15,593 bases of DNA from an uncultured Clostridia bacterium (GCA_946186175.1 CAMHMG010000047.1:1-15593), one strand, 5' to 3'. Counted from the first letter of the stretch, positions 1 through 8,263 are shown. The notes: generated from the sequence alone by a model not told the origin. A program made the numbers and translations.

Positions 1-24
1 CGCCCCAATAAATATTAGTTTCAT
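1..24 (-). CDS. 5' end of a gene cut by the window edge, possibly MBL-fold/beta-CASP hydrolase
   Basis: Only eight codons are visible, reading MKLIFIGA from an ATG at 24-22. A strong Shine-Dalgarno (AAAGGAG, about 6 bases upstream) supports a true start. The opening residues resemble the first strand of metallo-beta-lactamase-fold proteins of the beta-CASP type, which often begin MKL-x-F-x-GA, but eight residues cannot prove a family. It lies 82 bases after the flippase stop on the same strand and could be read from the same transcript. The start is likely; the identity is a guess. Confidence 0.5.
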
Positions 25-44
25 ACGCTTTCTCCTTTCAAATA

Positions 45-103
45 CACTTTTCAATGAATTTCGCAATTGCCTAACACTTTTCAATGAGTTTCGCAATTTC
101 CTA
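45..103. repeat. two-copy 30-bp tandem repeat in an intergenic gap
   Basis: Copies at 45-73 and 75-103 are 29 bases each with one spacer base and differ at only two positions. On the minus strand each reads GG-A/C-AATTGCGAAA-C/T-TCATT followed by GAAAAGTG. The unit contains AATTGC/GCAATT, so neighbouring copies can pair with each other. It fills nearly the whole gap between the flippase stop (106) and the next gene's ribosome binding site, with no T-run that would make it an ordinary terminator. Confidence 0.8.
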
Positions 104-105
104 TC

Positions 106-1764
106 TTATTTTATGAGTTTAAATTTTCGGGCAAGCTTTGCAACAGTTGCCCCCTTTGGAAATGCCAACAGCATCTCTTCAGTATATCCCCCAAACTTTA
201 ACAAGCATACTATATATGTGCCAGCCGCAACTATTATAGCTATAACAGTTGATATTGCGTTACATACATATGCCCTTGCAACATTAGACAAAATAATATA
301 CATCAATTTATAAAACAGCCAGGATACCGCCCCCACCATTACTGCAGCAAAAAGAGGCATAAATATTGAGCTTTGCCATTCAATCTTATATCCAATATAT
401 TGCTTCACTTTCCAATAATTCATCACAACAATTATAAGAACGTAAAGAAGAGTAGCAATAATAAATGACACAATCCCAATATCAGTATATTTCAATAATA
501 TATATAAAAGTACTACATGAAAAACCAATGCTATGCTTGAGGAAAGAACCGGAAAATTGACCTTACCAACTCCCTGAAGCACTCCATTCAATACACTTGA
601 AAAGCCATAAAATATAATAGCAATTCCTCCATACAGTAACAGTCCCGCTGCCTTACTCGTACTCGCTTTAGAAAGACTCGGATAAAGCATACTTATAATA
701 GGTCTTCCAAGTATCATAAAACCCACTGCACATGGTATTGTAAGTATCATCGTAAGTTGAATTGCCTTACTGATGCTTTGTTTACAGCCATCCATATCCT
801 TCACGCCGTGAGCAGCAGACACCCTTGGTATTATTGTTGATGCAACTGCTGCTGCCATCGCAATAGGTATATTGGCAAGTACAAGATAGTATCTGCTGTA
901 CAAGCCGTACTGTGCACCATAAGTCTTCTCATTAAACCCCTTACTCTCCATAATCGCATAGAACATCTTCATATCAAGCGTTCCGTTAATATTATATATA
1001 AACGAACTGAATATGATTGGCGTTGCTATCATAAGAAGCAGCTTGAATGCCTCCTTATAACTCATAAGCTTACCGGTAGAATCGGCGGCCATTCTTTCAT
1101 TAAGATCGCTCTTTTCCCTGTTAAAAAGGATCATCATATATATAAGACCTGATAATACAGCCACTCCCGTGCCTACAGTACCACCGGCAGCACCATACAT
1201 CTGACGATATTCTTCTTTACCTGAGGCAGTCGCAATATGCATAAATAAGACAGCCATTGAAATACTGAAGACAGCATTGAATATCTGTTCAACCACCTGC
1301 GATATTGAAGTTGGAACCATATTGCCATATGCCTGGAAGTATCCCCTGTAAACGCTTAAAAATCCTGACAGGAAAACAGTCGGTGCAAGTACTCGCAATG
1401 AAATAACCGCACTTGGAGAAACAAAACCGGGTGCACCAAAGAATGTTATTCCGGAAGCTATTATTCCGACTATTAAAACATAAAGCATAGATACATCAAA
1501 TATACGTTTGACATTCCTGTACTCACCCTTCTCTATCTTCTCAGCCATGATCTTAGAAACAGCTTGTGGAATCGAAAAAGTTGCTATTAAAAGAATAAGA
1601 TAATAAACCGTCTGCGCCATTCCGTAATAGCCATTACCTTCTTCTTCCAGAAGATTAGCAAACGGAATATTATAAATCATACCTATTAATTTTGATATTA
1701 TACTTGCTGCTGCAAGTATTGTGGCCTGCATAGCAAAATTAGTCTTTCTTTTCTTCTTACTCAT
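106..1764 (-). CDS. MurJ/SpoVB-type lipid-linked oligosaccharide flippase (polysaccharide biosynthesis protein)
   Basis: A 552-residue integral membrane protein with about 14 hydrophobic segments spread over its full length and a basic N-terminus (MSKKKRK). The first segment reads ATILAAASIISKLIGMIYNI, typical of the MOP superfamily Cps19/SpoVB/YtgP branch, and the length matches YtgP-type MurJ of Firmicutes (about 540-550). These proteins flip undecaprenyl-linked precursors (lipid II or surface polysaccharide units) across the membrane. The ATG at 1764 has a GGAGT Shine-Dalgarno at 1780-1776 that overlaps the stop codon of the upstream gene, so translation of the two genes is probably coupled. 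Whether the cargo is lipid II, a spore-cortex precursor or a capsule unit cannot be decided from sequence; the genome may hold several paralogues. Confidence 0.85.
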   Translation of the reverse strand: MSKKKRKTNFAMQATILAAASIISKLIGMIYNIPFANLLEEEGNGYYGMAQTVYYLILLIATFSIPQAVSKIMAEKIEKGEYRNVKRIFDVSMLYVLIVGIIASGITFFGAPGFVSPSAVISLRVLAPTVFLSGFLSVYRGYFQAYGNMVPTSISQVVEQIFNAVFSISMAVLFMHIATASGKEEYRQMYGAAGGTVGTGVAVLSGLIYMMILFNREKSDLNERMAADSTGKLMSYKEAFKLLLMIATPIIFSSFIYNINGTLDMKMFYAIMESKGFNEKTYGAQYGLYSRYYLVLANIPIAMAAAVASTIIPRVSAAHGVKDMDGCKQSISKAIQLTMILTIPCAVGFMILGRPIISMLYPSLSKASTSKAAGLLLYGGIAIIFYGFSSVLNGVLQGVGKVNFPVLSSSIALVFHVVLLYILLKYTDIGIVSFIIATLLYVLIIVVMNYWKVKQYIGYKIEWQSSIFMPLFAAVMVGAVSWLFYKLMYIILSNVARAYVCNAISTVIAIIVAAGTYIVCLLKFGGYTEEMLLAFPKGATVAKLARKFKLIK

Positions 1765-1773
1765 TCTAAACAG

Positions 1774-4290
1774 TTACTCCTGATTTGTCATTGCCTCTTC
1801 AAAGGACGAGTATCCATACATGTGGATAGTTTCATTCATTATACGATATGCCAGATTATCACCTTCCTTGACAATTCCGACAATAAATTGCCCATATAAC
1901 TTAAGCATCTTATCACTATAAGTTCCCATCTCTCCTCTAAGATAAGTCTCATATGAAGTATCCCAAGGCATATCCTCACTTGTGTGGATTCTTCTGGCAT
2001 GGCTGGCAAGACCGGGATATTCCTTTGCAAAAGCCTCCATCCAATCCACTTGAATCTTGATTATCTCCTCCATTATCCGTTTCTTCTCTGGAGGAATCAC
2101 CGGAAAGCTGTCCTTAATCTTCTCCCACTCATCAGGAGAGGTACTTTCCTCCATCCTGCCATATTTCTCCATTATAGGATTCCAGCCTTTTTCAACCGAA
2201 AGTGAGAAATCAACAGCATATTGAACAAGCATCTCATAATTCCATGTAGTATACTGACTTGCTCTCATTATATGAAACGTTGGCCAGTCATCCTGGCACT
2301 CCGCTCTGCCACCCTCATTCTTCACTTCGTCAAAGGCAGCAAATTCCATCTTAGCTATCTCTTCAACAAGTTCTTCTTTCGACATTGTAAGAAATCTTGC
2401 GCGAAGCATCATATCCGAAGAGTAATGTTCTAAATAGCTGTCCATATAAAAACCGTCTTTACCCGGAATAGTTATCAGCTTAGCATTGCCAATATAATCC
2501 TGTCTCATTGCTTCAGTAAGTAATAAAGTCGCCAGCTGTTCAATCATCTCTTCCGCAGAGTTTTCACCCTGTGATTCAATATCTGCCACAGCTTTTCCAT
2601 CAGCAATATTAATGAGTTCTCTGGCGGCTTCTACCGTTATCTTATCCACAAGCTCCGGAATCTCCTTCAATACCGAAAATCCTTCTGTACCCTTCATCAG
2701 CCATTTGTCATGAGGGGTATATTGCTTATTGAGAATATATGCTGCCTGTACCGCTCTCCTTAAACCTGTATGAAGCAACTGCATTGCCACAGAATTATCT
2801 CCCCTATTCTTCATTCTTGGATAATTGTACTGAGCATTCTGTCCAAATTCGGCCATTCTCTGACACAGCAACCTGATTGAAGTAACTCTGTCATAATACG
2901 AAGATATATACTCTCTTAATCGAATCAAAGTATTTTCTTTTGATTCTGAAGCTTTAAAAATCTCACCATTGCAAAATGCTGCAAGTCTATATTCAGGTAT
3001 CATCAATATATTATCCGGAGATATTCGTCCTTTCTCTCTCCATTCAGCATAAGCTTCTTTACCCAAATAATAGCTGCAGAAATCATCTATATTGCAAACA
3101 CCGACTCTACTTTTCCCGTGTTCTGTATTCTCTCTCTTATATCCACGAAAATCTGTTGGTAGTTCATCATATGCTTCCTGTAATGCTCCACCAATCTTAT
3201 TATACAGATCATTCTCGAGCCATATATAGAATCCGGGACCCCAGTCATGATCCATGGAGAAGCCATCATCAAAGCCAAAGCAGTCACTTCCCTCTCCACA
3301 CATACCGATGAGCATATCGCCAAGATATTCGGAATACTTCTCTTCAAGCATCGGTTTTCCAATATTCTCATAATAATCTTTATCAAGAGAAAGCCCCTTG
3401 ACAAATACCGGCTTTCCTTCCAAAGCATTCTTATACTCACCGCTATAATCACGACCGCTTCTTCTTATAGCCGCATTAAGATATTGTAAAACTCTTCTGA
3501 AGAAGTCTGTCTCCCCAAGTGTAGTTCTTATTGCAGTAAGTGCTTCCTCATACAAAGCAATTGCGCTGTCGTACTCTCCGCGTCTTTCCATCAGCTGTCC
3601 CTTTGCAACTAATGCTGCTGCCAAATGAGTATCCGATTCTCCTAATTTATGAAATAAATCTATGGATTTGTCAGCATAATCCAATATCTCACGTTCTGTA
3701 ACTCTATCTGCTTTTGAATCGCTATCACCACCATCCGGTGAAGGTTTTAATTGAAGACATGTATTGGCAAGATTAGCATATGTTACAGCACGCTCCCATT
3801 GCTTATCCGGGTATATAATATTAATTTCAAGTGCTTTTTGAAGGCTGTTATATGCTTCTTTGTAATCTCCCATCTCCTGATATAACAAACTCTCATTATT
3901 ATAGAGACTTGCAAATCCAAAATCATTCTCCGGCAGCATCCTTTGATACATAGCTTCGACTTTATGATAGGTGTTAAGTGAGTCGGTTAATCTTCCTGCT
4001 GCCCTTAAACAATTAGCAATATTCAAAAATGTAGTAGCATGATGAACAGTATCATTAAGGCCAATCTGCTCAATAACCTGAAGAGCCTTTGCTGCATATT
4101 CCATTGCTTTCTCATACTGGCAGGTCTCCCTACAGAAACCGATCAATTCATTAAGTATGGAAACTAAAGCTCCACCATCACCGGTTTCCTCTGCTTCTTT
4201 GCACTTACCTTCCAAAAAAGGTATAACGTGCTCAATATCAGAACGACGCATCATATCATCTAATACATTAAAAACCTGATTCAAATCCAT
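1774..4290 (-). CDS. TPR protein fused to DUF4037 (nucleotidyltransferase-like) and DUF4125
   Basis: About 838 residues in three parts. Residues 1-300 are helical TPR-like repeats, with motifs such as GDYKEAYNSLQKALEI and GEYDSAIALYEEALTAI. Residues about 310-580 resemble DUF4037, with GEGSDCFGFDDGFSMDHDWG carrying the G-S...D-x-D pattern of nucleotidyltransferase folds (G334, S335, D347, D349). Residues about 640-830 resemble DUF4125, with a conserved-looking NEGGRAECQDDW stretch near 658-669. No signal peptide or membrane segment is seen, so it is probably cytosolic. I chose the ATG at 4290 because AGAGGATA sits about 8 bases upstream; an ATG at 4323 in frame lacks a ribosome binding site. 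The molecular function is unknown; nucleotidyl transfer is inferred only from the motif. Its stop overlaps the Shine-Dalgarno of the flippase gene. Confidence 0.82.
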   Translation of the reverse strand: MDLNQVFNVLDDMMRRSDIEHVIPFLEGKCKEAEETGDGGALVSILNELIGFCRETCQYEKAMEYAAKALQVIEQIGLNDTVHHATTFLNIANCLRAAGRLTDSLNTYHKVEAMYQRMLPENDFGFASLYNNESLLYQEMGDYKEAYNSLQKALEINIIYPDKQWERAVTYANLANTCLQLKPSPDGGDSDSKADRVTEREILDYADKSIDLFHKLGESDTHLAAALVAKGQLMERRGEYDSAIALYEEALTAIRTTLGETDFFRRVLQYLNAAIRRSGRDYSGEYKNALEGKPVFVKGLSLDKDYYENIGKPMLEEKYSEYLGDMLIGMCGEGSDCFGFDDGFSMDHDWGPGFYIWLENDLYNKIGGALQEAYDELPTDFRGYKRENTEHGKSRVGVCNIDDFCSYYLGKEAYAEWREKGRISPDNILMIPEYRLAAFCNGEIFKASESKENTLIRLREYISSYYDRVTSIRLLCQRMAEFGQNAQYNYPRMKNRGDNSVAMQLLHTGLRRAVQAAYILNKQYTPHDKWLMKGTEGFSVLKEIPELVDKITVEAARELINIADGKAVADIESQGENSAEEMIEQLATLLLTEAMRQDYIGNAKLITIPGKDGFYMDSYLEHYSSDMMLRARFLTMSKEELVEEIAKMEFAAFDEVKNEGGRAECQDDWPTFHIMRASQYTTWNYEMLVQYAVDFSLSVEKGWNPIMEKYGRMEESTSPDEWEKIKDSFPVIPPEKKRIMEEIIKIQVDWMEAFAKEYPGLASHARRIHTSEDMPWDTSYETYLRGEMGTYSDKMLKLYGQFIVGIVKEGDNLAYRIMNETIHMYGYSSFEEAMTNQE

Positions 4291-4332
4291 AAGCAATATC
4301 CTCTTTCTAATAGAATCAATCATACTATCAAA

Positions 4333-4357
4333 GGCTGCCCATCTGTGATGAACAGCC
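4333..4357 (-). terminator. hairpin between hydratase and TPR gene, weak intrinsic terminator or attenuator
   Basis: On the minus strand GGCTGTTCATC pairs with GATGGGCAGCC around an ACA loop: 11 pairs including two G-U. Only a short T-run (TTTGATAGT) follows, so termination may be partial. It lies 23 bases after the hydratase stop codon and in the leader of the TPR gene. Confidence 0.55.
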
Positions 4358-4379
4358 TGTATGTTACGAGCTGCTATAA

Positions 4380-6662
4380 TTATCTTTTGTTATAATTAAT
4401 GAGACAACCCTTTAATATTATTTCTCTTTCATCGTCTGTAAGATCTCCTAGATGGAAAGTAAGCTCTTTCATATCTTTATTAACGACATATGCCTTAATA
4501 TCATCATTCTTGTCAGCTACTGATGATGCAACATTCGGGATAAAGATATAATCACCTATCTCAAAATCATAATCTTCCGGCATAAGGAATGGAAGCATTC
4601 CCCAGTTGATAAGATTCGAACGATAACGCTTTGTAGCATATTCCTTAGCTATATTAGCCCAGCCGCCAAGTACCTTCTGACATGATGCAGCCTGTTCTCT
4701 AGCTGAACCGTCTCCCGGTTTAACAGCAAATATTGTTGAGCCTACTCCTGTATTCTCCTTGCATACATCCGGATAAGTTTCTTTGATCTTACCCATGATC
4801 TCTTTCATCTCAGGATAGAACTCACCCATGCACTTTCCTTCTTCTCTGACCTTCTCAACTTCCTGAATCTCTTTAGCTCTGGCAACATATCCCGGATCCT
4901 TACGAGATAATGTAAACTCTGCAAGGCCTAAAGGATTAGATCTGTATGAAGATGTCTCACCTGATGGAATCAACTCATCTGTTGTAGTAACAGGGTCATG
5001 TATTACAGAAGCTACCTTTAATACAAGATTATCTGTAAGTGCAACCATCTCCGGCCAATCCTTGATGTTCGGTCCAAACTTAATCTCTACCGAAGGATCT
5101 GCCTTGCCTACACCATTATATATACGATTTTCATATATAGTCTTGTCAAAGAAATATTTCGGATTGCTGTAGTTAACATCAATATCTGTTGCTGCTGTAA
5201 GATATCCCTTATTGGCTGCAGTTGCCGCAATTGATCTAGCATCCATAAGTGCAACTGATGATATCTGCCCGTTCTGTACCTTAGAACCTTCTCTGTTCGG
5301 GAAGTTTCTGGTTGAATGACGGATAGAGAATGCATTATTAGCCGGAGTATCACCTGCTCCAAAGCAAGGACCGCAAAATGCTGTCTTAACAATCGCGCCG
5401 GTTGCCATAAGATCTGCAAGTCTTCCGTTCTTGGCAAGCTCCATATAAATAGGAGTAGACGCAGGATAAACTGATAAGGTGAACTCATCCGAACCAATGC
5501 TTGCGCCCTTAAGTATGTCAGCAGCAGCGCATATATTCTCAAAACCACCGCCTGCACAACCTGCGATTATTCCCTGATCCACATAAAGCTTTCCGTCTCT
5601 GACCTTATCTTTAAGAGTGAAATCAACCTTACCGTCAAGACTCACAAGAGCACGTTTCTCACAATCCTCTAATATATCCATCAGATTGGCATTAAGCTCC
5701 TCGATAGTATATGTATTACTTGGATGGAATGGCATCGCAATCATTGGCTTAACCTTAGAGAGATCTACATATACCACCCCGTCATAATATGCAACTGCTC
5801 CCGGATTAAGCTCTTTGTACTTATCTCCTCTACCGTGAATCTCGTAGAATTCCTTAATCTTATCATCTGTTCTCCAGATAGATGACAGACATGTCGTCTC
5901 AGTTGTCATTACATCCACACCGATTCTGTAATCAGCTGAAAGATTAGAAACACCGGGCCCAACAAATTCCATTACTTTATTCTTAACATAACCGTTAGCA
6001 AACACTTCACCTATAATGGCAAGCGCCACATCCTGAGGACCAACTCCTGCTTCCGGCTTACCATCTAAGTATATTGCAACAACACCCGGCATATTAACAT
6101 CATAGGTCTGAGAAAGAAGCTGCTTAACAAGTTCTCCACCACCTTCTCCAACAGCCATAGTACCAAGCGCACCATAACGTGTATGCGAATCTGATCCTAA
6201 TATCATTCCTCCACATTCTGCAAGCATCTCTCTTGCGAACTGGTGTATAACTGCCTGATGAGGAGGTACATATATTCCACCATACTTCTTAGCACAAGAG
6301 AGACCAAACATGTGATCATCCTCATTGATAGTTCCACCAACTGCACAAAGCGAATTATGACAATTAGTCAACACATATGGTATCGGAAACTTTGTAAGTC
6401 CTGATGCTCTTGCTGTCTGAATAATACCAACAAAGGTGATATCATGTGATGTAAGTTTATCAAACTTAATCTGAAGCTTATCCATATTCTCCGAAGTATT
6501 ATGAGCTTTCAAAATACTATATGCGATTGTATTCTTAGCAGCATCCTCTTTGCTAATATCGCTTCCCGTTAATTGTTTCACCTGCTCCTTACTATCGGCA
6601 CCATCTGCAATTAATTCAGTACCATTAACAAGGTAAGCACCACCTTCATATAATTGTATCAC
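4380..6662 (-). CDS. aconitase-superfamily hydratase (aconitate hydratase-like, YbhJ type)
   Basis: A 760-residue iron-sulfur dehydratase of the aconitase superfamily. Visible family marks are GSDSHTRYGALGT at 156-168, the three cluster cysteines C369 (GCAGGG), C430 and C433 (CGPC), substrate-binding arginines in HSTRNFPNREG (R452, R457), and GSAREQ at 652-657 with KRYRSNLINWG from 678 in the swivel domain. All catalytic positions I can name are present, so it should hydrate/dehydrate a tricarboxylate-like substrate, plausibly citrate/isocitrate for glutamate supply in an incomplete TCA cycle. The substrate is not fixed by sequence, and no citrate synthase or isocitrate dehydrogenase gene is adjacent. 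Translation starts at GTG (6662-6660), supported by AGGA 8 bases upstream. A good promoter lies at 6808-6836 and a hairpin follows the stop. Confidence 0.9.
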   Translation of the reverse strand: MIQLYEGGAYLVNGTELIADGADSKEQVKQLTGSDISKEDAAKNTIAYSILKAHNTSENMDKLQIKFDKLTSHDITFVGIIQTARASGLTKFPIPYVLTNCHNSLCAVGGTINEDDHMFGLSCAKKYGGIYVPPHQAVIHQFAREMLAECGGMILGSDSHTRYGALGTMAVGEGGGELVKQLLSQTYDVNMPGVVAIYLDGKPEAGVGPQDVALAIIGEVFANGYVKNKVMEFVGPGVSNLSADYRIGVDVMTTETTCLSSIWRTDDKIKEFYEIHGRGDKYKELNPGAVAYYDGVVYVDLSKVKPMIAMPFHPSNTYTIEELNANLMDILEDCEKRALVSLDGKVDFTLKDKVRDGKLYVDQGIIAGCAGGGFENICAAADILKGASIGSDEFTLSVYPASTPIYMELAKNGRLADLMATGAIVKTAFCGPCFGAGDTPANNAFSIRHSTRNFPNREGSKVQNGQISSVALMDARSIAATAANKGYLTAATDIDVNYSNPKYFFDKTIYENRIYNGVGKADPSVEIKFGPNIKDWPEMVALTDNLVLKVASVIHDPVTTTDELIPSGETSSYRSNPLGLAEFTLSRKDPGYVARAKEIQEVEKVREEGKCMGEFYPEMKEIMGKIKETYPDVCKENTGVGSTIFAVKPGDGSAREQAASCQKVLGGWANIAKEYATKRYRSNLINWGMLPFLMPEDYDFEIGDYIFIPNVASSVADKNDDIKAYVVNKDMKELTFHLGDLTDDEREIILKGCLINYNKR

Positions 6663-6730
6663 TTAACCATTCCTGCTGTACATTATATTAATACAGCTTT
6701 TCCTTTCATTGTAATAAATATAAATGAAAT

Positions 6731-6745
6731 GTATAACTGTTACAC
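6731..6745. promoter_or_regulatory. operator-like imperfect palindrome in the hydratase leader
   Basis: GTATAAC-T-GTTACAC is a 15-base palindrome with one mismatched pair. The half-site GTTACAC recurs in the same direction about 45 bases away (near 6783-6789). Both lie downstream of the predicted start of transcription for the hydratase. No known regulator is recognised; in such AT-rich DNA this may be chance. Confidence 0.25.
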
Positions 6746-6807
6746 TCATTCTAAAACAATTGTAAAACCCTTAAAACATACAGTTACACATAAACAAACT
6801 ATAAAAT

Positions 6808-6836
6808 AATATAACACAATAACAACATATTTTCAA
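6808..6836 (-). promoter_or_regulatory. sigma-A-type promoter for the hydratase gene
   Basis: TTGAAA at 6836-6831 and TATATT at 6813-6808 are separated by exactly 17 bases on the minus strand. This predicts a start near 6800 and a leader of about 140 bases before the GTG start. It lies just beyond the stop codon of the transglutaminase-like gene, so the hydratase is probably its own transcription unit. Confidence 0.55.
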
Positions 6837-6857
6837 TAAATGTATATCAAAAAGTAC

Positions 6858-7667
6858 TTATCTGTTGTATGAATACTTTGCTTTCTTTAACGTACGAAAC
6901 ATCTTTGAATCAGGACAATCATGTCCATAAAAGTCCTCAGTGCCCTTCAAAAAATAAGCATAAGATCCTCTGCTGTCATCCCATGTAACATCAACCCCAT
7001 ACCACTTTCCATCTAACTTTACCATGTTCCATGCATGGTTATCACCTTTGACATATACACACGGTATCTTCATCTCCATCAATATACGCTGAAAGGCCAA
7101 TGCATATGACATACAAATCCCCCTGCCCTTTCGAAAAACATAATAAGGATTGTAATGCCTATTATCATAACTGGTATGGTCTGCAATATAGTCGTGAGCA
7201 CCTTTGATCTTATTATATCTGCTTTGCCCCTTATACTTCTTAGCAATCTTCTTTGCCTGTTTTGAAATATACTTCTCCTGCTTCACAGTTGTAAGGTAAT
7301 TAAACTGAAAAGACACTGACTCATTACCGGAATTATTAATACTAATACACATTCCTGAAATAATGCCGGTATAATACCCGTTCTTAAAACTTAATTCATC
7401 CAAAAAATCAGTATAATTATTCTTCTTATAATGTCGGAAGTCTCTCGAAATTCCGGAATAAGATATAGTTACATCTCCTTTATGAGCCTTCAGTATATCA
7501 GCTATGACCTTAAGTGCCTCTTGTCTGCCCTCGACAATGATAATATCATCAATTGATGACTCATCATACTCTTTCGAATATACATAACAATCCTGCGACA
7601 ACACTAAATATGATAACAACACAAATATAACAATATAAAATCCCCGGATATTCATACGGAAAAACAT
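6858..7667 (-). CDS. secreted or membrane-anchored transglutaminase-like protein
   Basis: 269 residues. A hydrophobic stretch at about 8-25 after a basic start (MFFRMNIRG) is a signal peptide or N-terminal anchor; no lipobox is seen. The C-terminal half is a transglutaminase/protease-like core with the catalytic triad visible: C185 in GRGICMSYALAF, H211 in GDNHAWNMV and D226 in YGVDVTWDD. The middle region (40-150) is unlike anything I recognise. Members of this superfamily act outside the cell as cysteine peptidases, cross-linking enzymes or amidases; the substrate here is unknown. The ATG at 7667 has AAGGAAGG about 10 bases upstream; ATG at M5 is an alternative. It stands alone, with a promoter for the next gene directly after its stop. 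Confidence 0.82.
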   Translation of the reverse strand: MFFRMNIRGFYIVIFVLLSYLVLSQDCYVYSKEYDESSIDDIIIVEGRQEALKVIADILKAHKGDVTISYSGISRDFRHYKKNNYTDFLDELSFKNGYYTGIISGMCISINNSGNESVSFQFNYLTTVKQEKYISKQAKKIAKKYKGQSRYNKIKGAHDYIADHTSYDNRHYNPYYVFRKGRGICMSYALAFQRILMEMKIPCVYVKGDNHAWNMVKLDGKWYGVDVTWDDSRGSYAYFLKGTEDFYGHDCPDSKMFRTLKKAKYSYNR

Positions 7668-7746
7668 AACACATCATCCTTCCTTAATCTTAATGTTCAT
7701 CTTTTCCCATATCATATCACAGAGGGTGTTTCATAAAAATGCCACC

Positions 7747-7809
7747 CTACATTAGATTCTTTTCACCCCATTTCTTAAGCTCTAAAAGAATCGGCACAAT
7801 AGAGCATAA
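7747..7809 (-). pseudogene. 20-codon remnant resembling the C-terminus of an HxlR-family regulator
   Basis: Between two stop codons (7812-7810 and 7749-7747) the minus strand reads LCSIVPILLELKKWGEKNLM. HxlR winged-helix regulators typically end with S-L-x-P-[IV]-L-x-x-L-x-x-W-G, and this stretch fits that end well. There is no start codon with a ribosome binding site and nothing upstream that continues the fold, so it would be a decayed tail. The match is short and rests on memory of the family. Confidence 0.35.
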
Positions 7810-7842
7810 CTAAATGGATACAAGTAAACATAGTAAAAAACA

Positions 7843-7880
7843 GGTAATTGCAAAACTCTTAACCGGGTTTTGCAATTACC
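7843..7880 (-). terminator. strong intrinsic terminator after the small 89-residue gene
   Basis: A perfect 14-bp inverted repeat (GGTAATTGCAAAAC and its complement, 7843-7856 and 7867-7880) with a 10-base loop, followed on the minus strand by TG and six T residues. The stem carries the same AATTGC-AAACTC core as the tandem repeat at 45-103. Confidence 0.85.
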
Positions 7881-7903
7881 CATTATATTTTAATCCCAAT
7901 TCT

Positions 7904-8170
7904 CTACTGTCTATCCTTCATCATCGCATTTATCGGATTAATATTCTTGCTCAGCTTATGTATATGATCTGTTTGATTCTTTGCGTAGTCTTTAAGCAGA
8001 TTAAGCTCTTCATTTGAAAATCCTTTATTATATACAACCTTATATTCAGGCAATTCAAACTCAGCCATTCTTGTACTATCCTGAAACATAACATACAATG
8101 ATTTTTTATCTTTTGTACCGGTCATAGAAGAAACGCTCATTTTAATCTCATCGTTCATATCAATCTCCAT
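7904..8170 (-). CDS. small conserved-looking cytosolic protein, function unknown
   Basis: About 88 residues from the ATG at 8170 (AAAGGCGG ribosome binding site about 7 bases upstream); an ATG at 8158, with GGAG 6 bases before it, is almost as good. There is no signal peptide or membrane segment. The first half looks like beta strands (SVSSMTGTKDKKSLYVMF, then AEFELPEYKVV) and the second half is helical (FSNEELNLLKDYAKNQTDHI). The protein family is not recognised with confidence; it resembles small hypothetical proteins of Lachnospiraceae. It has its own apparent promoter (8235-8263) and terminator (7843-7880), so it is a one-gene unit. Confidence 0.7.
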   Translation of the reverse strand: MEIDMNDEIKMSVSSMTGTKDKKSLYVMFQDSTRMAEFELPEYKVVYNKGFSNEELNLLKDYAKNQTDHIHKLSKNINPINAMMKDRQ

Positions 8171-8200
8171 TCCGCCGCCTTTGACTTGACGGCACAAACA

Positions 8201-8222
8201 GTAATGATAATTCGCTCATTAC
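8201..8222. other. 7-bp inverted repeat in the leader of the small gene
   Basis: GTAATGA and TCATTAC are perfect complements around an 8-base loop. If the promoter at 8235-8263 is used, the hairpin falls at the very start of the transcript, where it could stabilise the mRNA. It could also be a weak terminator for the methyltransferase, but only TGTTTGTG follows. Confidence 0.4.
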
Positions 8223-8234
8223 TCAATCTTGCAA

Positions 8235-8263
8235 ATTATAGAAATTTTTTATCTTTTCCTCAA
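8235..8263 (-). promoter_or_regulatory. promoter for the small 88-residue gene
   Basis: A consensus TATAAT at 8240-8235 lies 17 bases from TTGAGG at 8263-8258 on the minus strand. The -35 box sits inside the last codons of the upstream methyltransferase gene. The predicted start is near 8228. Confidence 0.5.

Noticed and set aside
2976..3489. Open frames on both strands within the TPR gene
   Set aside because: They are shadows of a long frame with convincing domain structure; the peptides are rich in His, Tyr and Ser with no family resemblance.
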